Shown here: positions 7,261 to 16,117 of the stretch, one piece after another
How the letters are laid out: every line of letters begins with the position of its first letter
Numbering within the stretch: the first letter of the stretch is position 1
Origin: Trebonia sp963795335
GTDB taxonomy: Bacteria; Actinomycetota; Actinomycetes; Streptosporangiales; Streptosporangiaceae
Length of the DNA: 64,000 nt
NCBI GenBank assembly: GCA_963795335.1
Contig: CAWCHI010000018.1
Span: forward strand, 1-64,000
Reading direction: 5' to 3'
Notes under the pieces: model-generated
Told to the model about the DNA's origin: nothing
The model's input: the letters and a program-made list of their open reading frames with translations, nothing else
The model's database searches: none
Translations under genes and position numbers: made by a program

Positions 7261-9252
7261 TCAGTACCCCATACGGTCAAGAGCCCACGCATAGAGTTCT
7301 GACATGTACCTGAGCTGGCTACCGCGACCTGGCGGAATTGCGTGGGCACCTTGCGCTAGTTCAACCCGGAACATCACGTCGTCATCGCCGGACCCCGTCT
7401 GTCGCAATGCTTCGACCCAGCGTGCGGGCTCCGCGACCGAGACTCGTGAGTCGTGCACGAAGGATGTCACGATTAGAGGCGGCCTCACGGGCCGAGGGGG
7501 GAGGTTGTCACACGGCGACCACCGCAGCATCCATTCGCGGTCCTCCGACCTCCGAGGGTCCCCCCATTCTTCGCGCTCGACAGCCACGAGTGGCGCATCA
7601 GCATCCAGCATGGTCGTCACGGGGTCGACGAAGGGCACTTCTGCTATAACCCCTGCCCAGGTTGCAGGGCTCAGCGAGTAGGCCGCGCCTACCAGCAGGC
7701 CTCCCGCCGAACGCCCGCGCGCGACTATTCGCCAAGGATCCACCCAGTTCTGGCCGAGCCACTCGGCCACATCGATGTAGTCGAAGACGGAGTTTTCCTT
7801 TTTGCTCATGCTGCCCGCCTGCCACCACTCCCGTCCGAGTTCGCCTCCACCGCGCACGTGTGCGTGTGCGAACACAACGCCGTGCTCGAGAAGAGCGATG
7901 AGCCCAGGATCGAAGGCGGGCTCAATCACCGTCTCCCAGGCGCCGTATCCGTAGAGCAGGCAGGGTGCGGTTCTATCGAGCGCGGTGCCGCTGTGACGAA
8001 CGAGAGTTACGGGGACGGTGGTGCCGTCCCGGACCGTGCAGTCAAGGACCTGGCTGACGAAGCGTGACCGCTCATAGCTGTCGATGGTGCGGGTCCACAG
8101 AGTCCGTCTCCGGTCCTCCGACAGGGAGACGGACTCGACTCTTTTGGGGTCCAGATAGGACTCGGTCTCAATAGCAATCTCGTCCGGTTCCAGACCGGCA
8201 GCGGAAACCATGCGGAGCGTTCCCTGTGGCACATCGGGACTGATCTCCCGAGCGACGTCAGGGCTTCCCCAGGGGAATGTGATCAGCCGGGGGGAGATGT
8301 CACGGCGGCATTGCACGACCACATGACCTGATACGAGGGTCGCCCGATGAAGCCGCCGTCCGGGCACCGTCGGCAACAGGGTCGCCCAGTCCTCGACAGG
8401 CTGGCCGATACGCCCATGGGCAAGCCTGAAGTCTGTCGCAGCACTAGCATTGGTGACGATCAGCAATTCGTCCTCAGCGATGCCTGGGATGGGGGTGACC
8501 GCATGTATCACGCCCGTGGTCCGGCCCGTCGCATCACGTGGCGGCTGATCGCTGTTCGCAAGGTCGACGATCCACTCTTGGGAAGTCGTCCTGGATGCTG
8601 CGGAGATGACTAGGTGGGTCTCGGTCATGTAGGTAGTGATATGAAACTGGGGATCTTGCTCCTCTAGATAGAGTTCATCGGTGTCCGCGTAGGCCCCGAC
8701 GGTATATCGCCATACCTGGTACGGTCGGTAAGCTTCATCGTGAGTAACATAAAAGTAGTGAGTGCCGCTGAGGTCCCAGGCACCTCCGTAGTAGCTGCGC
8801 GGGCGGCCCTTTTCACCTTCGGCCCCGTCCGGAACACTCCGAAAGCGCAGCTCGTAGCTCTCGTCACCCAAGGTGTCGACCGAATACGCCAAGAGAGTGC
8901 CATCGGGGCTGGGGTCACAGACCCCGAGTCGGACGTAGGGGCTGTCTCCAGCTAGCAAATTGAGGTCGAGGATGTCGGTGGGGTCGCTGTCTTTGCCTTG
9001 TCGGCGGAGCGTGCAGAATTCCCGGTCCTGCCGGCCCTCGTACCAGTAGGTATAAGCGCCCACTGACCACGCGGGTCCGCGTTCGGCGGCCGGCTGGCGT
9101 AGAGCCGAGGAAGCGATCAGTGACTCCTGCATTGGTCGCAAGCGCGCAGCTGACCTGGCATAGCGGGCAGCCTCGCCGTGTAGATGCCGGAGAAGGGCGG
9201 GGCTGGCGGCGGGCACTTGGCGCATCCAGTCCAGCCCGTCGCTAGACGTCAT
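7261..9252 (-). CDS. S9 prolyl-oligopeptidase-family serine peptidase
   Basis: The start chosen is the ATG at 9252, giving 663 residues (MTSSDGLDWM). It overlaps the upstream gene's TGA as ATGA; an open frame continues upstream but only as overlap. The first ~400 residues are the beta-propeller that gates access. The C-terminal alpha/beta-hydrolase domain has the Ser nucleophile in GRSAGGLLVGAAY, HVRGGGELGREWW (family hallmark), the Asp in VTSFVHDSRV and the His in AQGAHAIPPGRG. The family cuts peptides of less than about 30 residues, usually after proline or basic residues. No signal peptide is seen, so it is probably cytosolic, acting on peptides imported by the adjacent ABC system. Confidence 0.9.
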   Translation of the reverse strand: MTSSDGLDWMRQVPAASPALLRHLHGEAARYARSAARLRPMQESLIASSALRQPAAERGPAWSVGAYTYWYEGRQDREFCTLRRQGKDSDPTDILDLNLLAGDSPYVRLGVCDPSPDGTLLAYSVDTLGDESYELRFRSVPDGAEGEKGRPRSYYGGAWDLSGTHYFYVTHDEAYRPYQVWRYTVGAYADTDELYLEEQDPQFHITTYMTETHLVISAASRTTSQEWIVDLANSDQPPRDATGRTTGVIHAVTPIPGIAEDELLIVTNASAATDFRLAHGRIGQPVEDWATLLPTVPGRRLHRATLVSGHVVVQCRRDISPRLITFPWGSPDVAREISPDVPQGTLRMVSAAGLEPDEIAIETESYLDPKRVESVSLSEDRRRTLWTRTIDSYERSRFVSQVLDCTVRDGTTVPVTLVRHSGTALDRTAPCLLYGYGAWETVIEPAFDPGLIALLEHGVVFAHAHVRGGGELGREWWQAGSMSKKENSVFDYIDVAEWLGQNWVDPWRIVARGRSAGGLLVGAAYSLSPATWAGVIAEVPFVDPVTTMLDADAPLVAVEREEWGDPRRSEDREWMLRWSPCDNLPPRPVRPPLIVTSFVHDSRVSVAEPARWVEALRQTGSGDDDVMFRVELAQGAHAIPPGRGSQLRYMSELYAWALDRMGY

Positions 9253-10220
9253 CGTCCCGTCCCCGCTCGGCAGTAGGAGGCAACGTCTGCGTGGGTGGCG
9301 GCCCACACGGACGTACTTGTTTTGATCGTCTGGCAGATGGTGCGCAAGGCCGCAATGCGGGATCTGTGTCCGATGAGGTCGGGGTGCACGGTCAGTTGGA
9401 AGAGACCCCCCTCCTCCTCGGCCGCGTCGTACTCGGCTGCCCATGACCGGATGACAGCCTCGGGATCGCCCACGGGGCGGATCGGACTCCAGCGGTCCAT
9501 GGACAGGAAGGTGGCATCGTCCCGGATCCAGTCCACAGGCACTTCGACAAGCCCTGTTGGGCAGCCGTCGAGCAGCAGTTCGTATGGCTCGTCGTCAGCC
9601 ATAAGCGACGAGTCATAGAGCAGTCCTGCATCCGCTGCGAGCTGGATCGTGGTTCCGGTGGCGTCGAAGGAGGGGCTGCGCAGGCCGACTGGCCTGATGC
9701 CAGTGATCCGTTCGATGGACTCGACAGAGCGGCTCAGGTGGTCCATCTCAGTGCGTGGGGATAGTTGCGACGGCCTGTCGTGAGTCCACCCGTGGAGTGC
9801 GACTTCATGTCCTCGGCCACTGATCTCTTTTACCTGCTCGGGGTGGCTAAGGGCCCCGAGGCCGGTGCAAAAGAAAGTGCCACGGATACTGCTGTCATCG
9901 AGCAGGTCGAGGATCCGGGGAATCCCCCGTCGAGCACCGTAGTCCGCAGCGGACAAGACGGAGGTGCTCGAGCCGGAGGGACCGATCCAGGGGGTGTCGT
10001 AGTCCAGGTCCACCGAGATGGCAACGGCGAGGCGCGCCCCGCGCGGCCAGGTGGAGGGGGTCAGGCGACGTCCGGCAGAGACGATGGGCCTTTCGACCGG
10101 CCCTTCCTCCCTCTCGTCTTCGCCAGGTGCGGCGCCTCCGCTACCCAAGTGACAGGCCCTGTCCTCCGGAACTGATGGCGTTGACCTCGATACTGGGAAT
10201 GAGCGTGTCCGAGAGGCCAT
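9249..10220 (-). CDS. Polysaccharide-deacetylase-family (NodB-fold) hydrolase
   Basis: The product has the NodB-fold pattern: VAISVDLDYDTPW (metal-binding Asp pair), RGTFFCTGLGAL, ISGRGHEVALHGWTHDRPSQL (metal His residues), GLRSPSFDATG (catalytic Arg region) and a late HPDLIG (His). In the absence of a signal peptide it resembles the cytosolic PuuE/allantoinase-like branch, which opens amide or N-acyl bonds in small molecules, more than peptidoglycan deacetylases. The start is uncertain. The frame opens at 10220, overlapping the solute-binding-protein gene by 80 bp; a GAGGGAGGAAG site near 10105 has no good start codon after it. The TTG at 10148 is another option. The 3' end is coupled to the S9 peptidase. 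Confidence 0.8.
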   Translation of the reverse strand: MASRTRSFPVSRSTPSVPEDRACHLGSGGAAPGEDEREEGPVERPIVSAGRRLTPSTWPRGARLAVAISVDLDYDTPWIGPSGSSTSVLSAADYGARRGIPRILDLLDDSSIRGTFFCTGLGALSHPEQVKEISGRGHEVALHGWTHDRPSQLSPRTEMDHLSRSVESIERITGIRPVGLRSPSFDATGTTIQLAADAGLLYDSSLMADDEPYELLLDGCPTGLVEVPVDWIRDDATFLSMDRWSPIRPVGDPEAVIRSWAAEYDAAEEEGGLFQLTVHPDLIGHRSRIAALRTICQTIKTSTSVWAATHADVASYCRAGTGR

Positions 10221-11133
10221 ATTTGTCGAATAGCTTGAGGAGGATTCCGTGTGTCAGCAGGTATTTCATGCCGGACTCCACTGCTGGCAGCAATGTCGAA
10301 GACTTGGGGAGACCCACCCCGACATAAAGAGCGGCATATCCACCGGTCATTCCGGGGACGTTGATAACCTGGACAGCGCCGTGCACCTGACTGGCTAGAG
10401 CGGGTGCGGCCCCGACTCCCACGAATTGTGCCTGGGCGCTACCGCTCTTGAGCGCGAGAAGCGCGTCGGCTGTCGTCGGGAGGGACTTGATTGCCATGGG
10501 GGCCTTCCCCTGGGAAGAGCAGTAACTTTGGACCGGGTCGAAGAACCCGGCTGGGGCGTCACCGCTTTCAACCGACAGGGTCAGGCCGCACATCGACTTC
10601 AGGCTGGTGATGTGGGAAGGGTTACCCGCTTGCACGACCAGAACCTCACCTTGTAGCGAGTATTCCACGAAGTTCAGCGCGTTGGCGCGTGCCGCATTGT
10701 CGCCGGTGTCAGCAAGTAGCAGATCGTACTTGCCTGCCTCGAGTGCAGGAATGACGCCGTTGAAGTCAAGAGAGGAGAACACCGCCTTGGTCCCGAGCGC
10801 AGCGGCCAATGCGTTCCCTGTATCGATGTCCAGGCCCTCTAGCTGGTTGTTCGTCGTGAACTCCTCGAAGGGCGGGAACGGGGCTGAGGTCACGATCCGT
10901 ATGGAGGCGTACCCGCTAGGTAGCAGCTTCGCTGACGCCGGGTTCTCGGCGACGTCAATCCCGTTGACAGTGGTCTGCTTCGCGGTGGTGGCTGCTCCGG
11001 GCGACGCCGGGGAAGATGCACTGCTGCTGGCGGTGCTGCTGCTGCTGGCGGTGCTGCTGCAGCCGGCCGCCATCAAGGCGATGGCGACTCCCCCGACGAG
11101 GAGGCTTCGCATGCCCCTAGTAGTGGTGCGCAC
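10141..11133 (-). CDS. Amino-acid ABC transporter substrate-binding lipoprotein
   Basis: The GTG at 11133 is preceded at 5 nt by GAGAGAGGG. It gives a type II signal peptide (RGMRSLLVGGVAIALMAAGC) with lipobox MAAGC, then a Ser/Thr/Ala-rich linker. The mature part is a type 3 (glutamine/histidine-type) periplasmic-binding protein: IRIVTSAPFPPFEEF, LEGLDIDTGNALAAALG, FNGVIPALEAGKYDLLLADTG. The usual substrate-clamping Arg of amino-acid binders is not evident after DTGDNAAR, so the ligand may be an amino-acid derivative. It sits on the outer face of the membrane and works with the permease and ATPase two and three genes upstream. Confidence 0.9.
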   Translation of the reverse strand: MRTTTRGMRSLLVGGVAIALMAAGCSSTASSSSTASSSASSPASPGAATTAKQTTVNGIDVAENPASAKLLPSGYASIRIVTSAPFPPFEEFTTNNQLEGLDIDTGNALAAALGTKAVFSSLDFNGVIPALEAGKYDLLLADTGDNAARANALNFVEYSLQGEVLVVQAGNPSHITSLKSMCGLTLSVESGDAPAGFFDPVQSYCSSQGKAPMAIKSLPTTADALLALKSGSAQAQFVGVGAAPALASQVHGAVQVINVPGMTGGYAALYVGVGLPKSSTLLPAVESGMKYLLTHGILLKLFDKYGLSDTLIPSIEVNAISSGGQGLSLG

Positions 11134-11170
11134 AGTGTCCCTCTCTCTTGGTTGAGTAAAGACGCTTGAA

Positions 11171-12427
11171 CTAGCCCGTGTGGGCGAGCATGGACGGTGA
11201 GGAGACAACAATTTGCCCGGATTTGATGACGGCCACCACCTTGGCCGGGTCTCCCAGCAGGGAGATGTCGTCAAGGGGGTTTCCGGCGATGACAACCAGG
11301 TCCGCTCGCCGTCCTGCTTCGATTACCCCGATGTCGCTAAGGCCGAGGATCTGGGCGTTGACCGAAGTGGCGGCGCGGATTGTGGAAGCCGCGCCCACGA
11401 TGTCACTGCGGTACCGGTGCTCGAGCCCGATCCATGCGATCTCGTCGCCCAGCAGATCACTCCCCGAGCCAACAGTCACCCCTGCGCGGTAGGCGGCCTC
11501 CACGGCCTTCAGTGCACCTTCCGCAGCTCGGCCTATCTTGGCCACCACCTCGGGAGGGTCGGAGTACTTGCTCGGATTCTTCGCGGCTTCGACATAGGTC
11601 GCGACGGTAGGGATTAGGGCGCACCCTCGACTGGCCATCTCGATTGCCGTTTCGTCGTCGAGGAAGTTCCCGTGCTCGATCGTCCGGGCCCCCGCGCGGA
11701 TAGCCTGGAGGATCGCCACTTTGGGCAGAGCGTGCGCCGCGACGTATGTGTCAGCGCGCGCGGCCTCCTCCACGATCAAGGCAAGCTCGTCCGGCGAGTA
11801 CTGCGCACAGTCCAGTTTGTCGGTTGGCGAGGCTGCGCCGCCGCTGGCCATCACCTTGATGAAATCGGCGCCGCGCCGGATCTGCTCACGGACCGCTCGC
11901 CGTACTTCCGCCTCTCCATCAGCGATGGCGAATACCATCCCGAAGCTCGGGTGCCTGCACAGGGCGTCATCGAGCTCAGCGCGTTGACGCATGTCTCCAT
12001 GCCCGCCCGTCTGACTAAGAATTGCGCCACAGATCACCAAGTCGGGGCCGGCCGCCAGACCGCTGGCAACTGCCTGCTTGAACCCCCAGTCCGCCCCTCC
12101 GCAGTCGCGAACCGTGGTGTAGCCCCTTGCGAGCAGGTGACGGAGCCGATCCGCCATCTCCAGGGCGATCAGGCTGCCGGGCTTGCGTCGGTGCTGCGTG
12201 CCGAAGTCCACGTCTGTCGCGCCGATGTGGACATGGGCGTCGATGAGGCCCGGGATGACGGCTGCCCCCGCACAATCGATGACGCGGCTGTCGGCAGGAG
12301 CGCGTCCACCCCCTTCAGTGATCTCCTCGATGCGATCGCCGGATACCACAATGGTGGCGCCCTCTCGCGGCTGCGCATCTGTGCCGTCCACGACCAGTGC
12401 GTTCTTGAGGACGAGTACGTCTGACAC
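11171..12427 (-). CDS. Metal-dependent amidohydrolase (Xaa-Pro dipeptidase/imidazolonepropionase-like)
   Basis: GTG at 12427 follows GAGAGGGA by 3-4 nt; an in-frame ATG 15 bp earlier has no better site. The 418-residue enzyme shows the amidohydrolase metal set: HVHIG (HxH), FIKVMASGG (candidate carboxylated Lys), AAHALPK (His), IEHGNF (His) and GSDLLGD (Asp). N- and C-terminal strands form the small urease-like barrel. Its closest relatives in pattern are the Sgx9260/Cc2672-type enzymes that hydrolyse N-acyl or Xaa-amino-acid dipeptides. With a prolyl oligopeptidase in the same operon, a role in finishing peptide breakdown is a reasonable inference. Confidence 0.85.
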   Translation of the reverse strand: MSDVLVLKNALVVDGTDAQPREGATIVVSGDRIEEITEGGGRAPADSRVIDCAGAAVIPGLIDAHVHIGATDVDFGTQHRRKPGSLIALEMADRLRHLLARGYTTVRDCGGADWGFKQAVASGLAAGPDLVICGAILSQTGGHGDMRQRAELDDALCRHPSFGMVFAIADGEAEVRRAVREQIRRGADFIKVMASGGAASPTDKLDCAQYSPDELALIVEEAARADTYVAAHALPKVAILQAIRAGARTIEHGNFLDDETAIEMASRGCALIPTVATYVEAAKNPSKYSDPPEVVAKIGRAAEGALKAVEAAYRAGVTVGSGSDLLGDEIAWIGLEHRYRSDIVGAASTIRAATSVNAQILGLSDIGVIEAGRRADLVVIAGNPLDDISLLGDPAKVVAVIKSGQIVVSSPSMLAHTG

Positions 12428-12466
12428 GCTTCCCTCTCTCAACCAGAGTGTCCGGATTGTGTTCTG

Positions 12467-13279
12467 CTAGTGCACACGCGACAAGAACGCACGTGTGCGC
12501 TGATGCGCTGGTCGGTCTAGCACCGCCCCGGGGGAGCCCATCTCAACCACCGCCCCGTTGTCCATGAAGATGACCTCGTCGGCGACCTCCCGAGCGAATC
12601 CGATCTCGTGCGTAACGACGATCATGGTCATCCCCGTCTCTGCTAGCCGCTTCATGACCGCAAGGACGTCCCCCACCAGCTCTGGGTCCAGAGCGCTGGT
12701 CGGCTCGTCAAACAGCAGAACAGCGGGATCCATCGCAAGGGCGCGCGCGATAGCGACCCTCTGTTGCTGCCCTCCGGACAATTGAAGGGGATATGCGGCC
12801 GCCTTATCTTGCAGACCGACATCCGCGAGCAGATGCCGTGCCCGCTCCGCTGCTTCGGCCTTCGGCACCTTATGAACCATGACCGGCGCCAGGCTTATAT
12901 TGTCGAGCACCGTGAGATGGGGAAACAGATTGAACTGCTGGAAGACCATGCCGATCCGAGATCGCTGCTGGGCGACCACCTGACCTTTCACCTCGTGAAG
13001 TTTGTTACCTATTCTTCGGTAACCGACATATTCACCGTCGACGGCGATCGAGCCAGAATCGATTGTCTCGAGATGGTTAATACACCTCAAGAGAGTCGAC
13101 TTGCCAGATCCGCTTGGTCCCAGGAGGCACACAACCTGGCCTGCAAGGACGTTGAAACTGATACCCTTTAGCACCTCAAGGGCGCCAAAGCTCTTGTGGA
13201 CATCTGCTATCTCGACAATCGGGCCGTCGCTCGGGCCCGCGGAGCGGCTCACGATCGTGTCCCGAACTTCGACGTCCAT
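12467..13279 (-). CDS. Polar amino-acid ABC transporter ATPase (GlnQ-type)
   Basis: The 270-residue protein has Walker A GPSGSGKST, the Q loop in VFQQFNLFPHLTVLDN, signature LSGGQQQR, Walker B AVLLFDEPTSALD and the switch His in VTHEIGFAREVAD. These features and the length are those of polar amino-acid uptake ATPases. It overlaps the permease gene by 31 bp. An internal insertion, SIAVDGEYVGYRRIGNKLHEVKG, is typical of the family branch that recognises His/Gln/Arg or opine-like compounds. Confidence 0.95.
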   Translation of the reverse strand: MDVEVRDTIVSRSAGPSDGPIVEIADVHKSFGALEVLKGISFNVLAGQVVCLLGPSGSGKSTLLRCINHLETIDSGSIAVDGEYVGYRRIGNKLHEVKGQVVAQQRSRIGMVFQQFNLFPHLTVLDNISLAPVMVHKVPKAEAAERARHLLADVGLQDKAAAYPLQLSGGQQQRVAIARALAMDPAVLLFDEPTSALDPELVGDVLAVMKRLAETGMTMIVVTHEIGFAREVADEVIFMDNGAVVEMGSPGAVLDRPAHQRTRAFLSRVH

Positions 13280-14187
13280 CCACCAACGAACATCCGCGCC
13301 AGGCCCGAGTCACCCGACAACTGGGTGGCCCCACGCCCGAAGCGCCGCTCGAGGTGTCGCTGCGGGACGGATAGAACGGTCGTAAGGAAGAGGTACCACA
13401 GACTGGCCACAATCAGTAGGGGAATGACTTGGTAATTCTGCGAGTAGATCTGTTGCGTCGCGGTCATCAGGTCGCGGCCGGCGATGACCGATACGAGTGA
13501 CGTTTCCTTGAGCATCGTTAGTACTTCGTTGCCCATAGGCGGGATGATGATTCTCATCGCCTGCGGAAGGACAATCTTGCGGGTGGTTACGGTGGGCGTA
13601 AGGCCTAGCGAATAAGCGGCTTCGTGCTGCCCTTTCGACACGCCAGCGATTCCGCCCCGGACGATTTCGGACGAGTAGGCGATCTCGTTCATCCCTAGGG
13701 ATAGAATTGCCGCTAGCGTGGGCGAAATCAGGGTGCTGCTTTGTGTCGAGAACCATGTGATGTGGGTGAAAGGCACCCCCAGCATGAACCTGGGGTAGAG
13801 GGCTCCGAAATAGCCCCAGAAGATAATCTGAATGAGAATCGGCGTTCCGCGGAAGAACCAGACGTACGCGCGCGCCACAGTTGAGACCACGGGATTTGCC
13901 GACGCCCTCATCGTCGCCACAATGGTGCCGCCCAGAACGCCGATGACCATGGCCACTACCGTGAGGTACAGGGTGACCACAACGCCGTGCAGGATCAGGG
14001 ACGAGAAGAGGTAGTGAAGGACGGTCGACCAGGCGAAGTTGTTGTTCTTGGCGAACGACCACATCAACCCCGCGAGACCGACGAGAAGAACCGCCGCCGC
14101 AACCCAGCGCCAGGGGTGCCGCAAAGGGACGACTTCGAGCGTGACACCGGCCTGCCCTTGCTGTTCCTGAGCCATTCCCCGCGTCAC
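13249..14187 (-). CDS. Polar amino-acid ABC transporter permease (HisM/GlnP-type)
   Basis: The GTG at 14187 has GAGGTG six bases before it; the ATG at 14175 has no spaced ribosome site. The ~312-residue protein has an N-terminal membrane anchor and then the His/Glu/Gln permease core LHGVVVTLYLTVVAMVIGVL, YVWFFRGTPILIQI, MNEIAYSSEIVRGGIAGVSKGQHEAAYSLG (the EAA loop that docks the ATPase) and AMRIIIPPMGNE. A single permease probably acts as a homodimer. First gene of the leftward cluster. Confidence 0.94.
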   Translation of the reverse strand: MTRGMAQEQQGQAGVTLEVVPLRHPWRWVAAAVLLVGLAGLMWSFAKNNNFAWSTVLHYLFSSLILHGVVVTLYLTVVAMVIGVLGGTIVATMRASANPVVSTVARAYVWFFRGTPILIQIIFWGYFGALYPRFMLGVPFTHITWFSTQSSTLISPTLAAILSLGMNEIAYSSEIVRGGIAGVSKGQHEAAYSLGLTPTVTTRKIVLPQAMRIIIPPMGNEVLTMLKETSLVSVIAGRDLMTATQQIYSQNYQVIPLLIVASLWYLFLTTVLSVPQRHLERRFGRGATQLSGDSGLARMFVGGWTSKFGTRS

Positions 14188-14220
14188 GACTTCACCTCGG
14201 ACTCCGTACCCCGGCGACAA

Positions 14221-14866
14221 TAATGTCCGCGGGTCGCCTTGCTCCTATCGCGCGACGTCTGCGAGGCGCCACCCTGCCAACGGCCTGCGTGGCCGGATCT
14301 CGCGGCGGCTCGGTCCCTTGGACGGCGCCGATCTTCGCGGGCCTCATAGTGCGCGACCTGCCAAAGCACTGGCGTTGCGCACCCACTAGCGCGGTTGCGC
14401 GGGCGCGAGGCCGGATGCACCACCGCTACCTCCTCTGGGGATGCAACTGCATTCACCAGAGCCTATCGATCGATAGACGGAACGCAAGACCCCGGGCAGG
14501 ATCCGTTCATAACAATTGGGTGCAGTTCGCCCGAATAGGCCTGCTGAACTGCGACTTTCCCGTTTCCGGGCACACCGGCCTGAGGTGGCCCCGGCCGCCT
14601 GGAAGCATGTCCCCGTGCCCGCACGCATCCGCCGGAGTTGTCAGCGCGCGGTCGAACTCAGCCGCGAAGGCACCCAGCCGGTCCCCCGGCTGGCCCAGGA
14701 CCCCGGCTGGCCGGGTCCCTCGATTCGGCCGGTACCAGGCGGCCAGCTCGGCCGGACTGTCCGTGTCCCAGTGAAAGCCGCGCCCGCCGTCACCTGTTCA
14801 CTGCGTGGGGCGCGCCCAGCAGACCCCGCATGGCGTCGGCCGGGCGGCGCGTGCCACCCGGACCAG
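14221..14866. other. Intergenic region with a 14-bp palindrome
   Basis: The 646 bases between the ligase stop and the permease start hold no recognisable gene. CTATCGATCGATAG at 14463-14476 is a perfect palindrome, about 280 bp upstream of the permease start. It could be an operator for the cluster's TetR protein, but palindromes built of GATC units can arise by chance. Confidence 0.35.
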
Positions 14867-16024
14867 CTACCAAAGTCCGAGCAGGGACCCGGTGCTGCGG
14901 GCGGCGGAACCGCCCGCTTCCTCGGCAATCTCCAGTGCGCCGGGAACGTTCAGATTGTCCGCCAGCGCGGCCCGGACGGCCGCCGACGGGCTCCCCGCAT
15001 GGCCGGCAGAGGCCCGGTCCGGCCGGCCGGCGGCCGCCTGCAGCCGTTCCAGCTGGGCCGCCGCCTCTTCCAGCCCGGCGCGGTCGTAATCCCAGTCCTG
15101 GTCCCAGCGGCGGTTCAGGATCAGCAGGCGCACCGCGGCCGCCGGGTACTCCGCCAGGATCTTGCTGACAAGGACCAGGTTGCCGGTCGATTTGGCCATC
15201 TTCTCGCCGGCTATGCGGACGACTCCCGCGTTCATCGAAGCCCGGGCGAACGGCGTCACGCCGGTGAACGCTTCCGCCATTGCCGCCTGGTACGCGTGGT
15301 GCGGGAAGAGCAGGTCGCCCCCGCCGGCCTGCACGTCGATCGCCGGGCCGAAGGCGTGCAGGGCCATCGCCGCGCACTCGGCATGCCAGCCCGGGCGCCC
15401 TGGTCCCCACGGGCTCTCCCAGGCGGGCTCACCCGGCTGCGCTGACTGCCAGACGGCGACGTCGAAGGGGTCGTCCTTGCGCTGGTCGTCCGGGCGATCA
15501 CCGTACTCGTCGGCTAGCTGGAGCGCCGCCGCCTCATCCGGCACGGCCTGGCGCGCGGCCGCCGCGCCGCGGAAGTACACCCGGCCGTCCCGCTCGTAAG
15601 CAGCGCCCTGCGCCAGCAGCCCCGCGGCTAGCGCGATGAACTGCCCGATGTAAGCGTGCGCCCGCGGCTCCAGCGACGGCCGGCCGACGCCGAGGGCAAC
15701 CATGTCCCGCTCGAAATAGAACTGCTGGATAGCGGCGAACCGGTCATAGGGCTCACCCGCACGTCCGGCCGCGGCCAGCAGCACGTCGTCGACGTCGGTC
15801 ACGTTGCGGCACAAGATCACCTCAGCGCCGCCCGCGTGCAGCACCCGGCACAATGTATCCGTCCAGACGAACGTCGCGGCGTGCCCCAGGTGCGTCACGT
15901 CGTAAGGAGTGATCCCGCACGCGTAGACCCGCGCCCGGCCGACGAGCGGGAGCAGCACACCGCCCAGCCGCATGACAGGCGCGAGGCCGGTCGCCGGCAT
16001 CTCGCTCCAGGGCGTCAGTGTCAT
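14867..16024 (-). CDS. Cysteinyl-tRNA synthetase/MshC-family ligase
   Basis: The 385-residue class I enzyme has the Zn-Cys CGITPYD, HIGH-like THLGHA, NVTDVDD, GWHAECAAMA (Zn Cys), LLFPHHAYQ (Zn His pair) and KMSKS-like KMAKS. It stops soon after the catalytic domain, so it lacks the anticodon-binding domain of CysRS (~460 residues). That is the shape of MshC, which joins cysteine to GlcN-Ins in mycothiol synthesis. However its start and internal segments are not the classical MshC type, and it may be a CysRS-like paralogue. Neighbour genes do not settle the choice. Confidence 0.75.
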   Translation of the reverse strand: MTLTPWSEMPATGLAPVMRLGGVLLPLVGRARVYACGITPYDVTHLGHAATFVWTDTLCRVLHAGGAEVILCRNVTDVDDVLLAAAGRAGEPYDRFAAIQQFYFERDMVALGVGRPSLEPRAHAYIGQFIALAAGLLAQGAAYERDGRVYFRGAAAARQAVPDEAAALQLADEYGDRPDDQRKDDPFDVAVWQSAQPGEPAWESPWGPGRPGWHAECAAMALHAFGPAIDVQAGGGDLLFPHHAYQAAMAEAFTGVTPFARASMNAGVVRIAGEKMAKSTGNLVLVSKILAEYPAAAVRLLILNRRWDQDWDYDRAGLEEAAAQLERLQAAAGRPDRASAGHAGSPSAAVRAALADNLNVPGALEIAEEAGGSAARSTGSLLGLW

Positions 16025-16117
16025 CAGCAGCCTCCTGCGGCTAGCGTCTCCTCACGTTATGCCCGGCGCGCTGGGATGGCCAGGGCGGTGGGACGGGAAG
16101 GCGCGGCTAGCGGCGGG

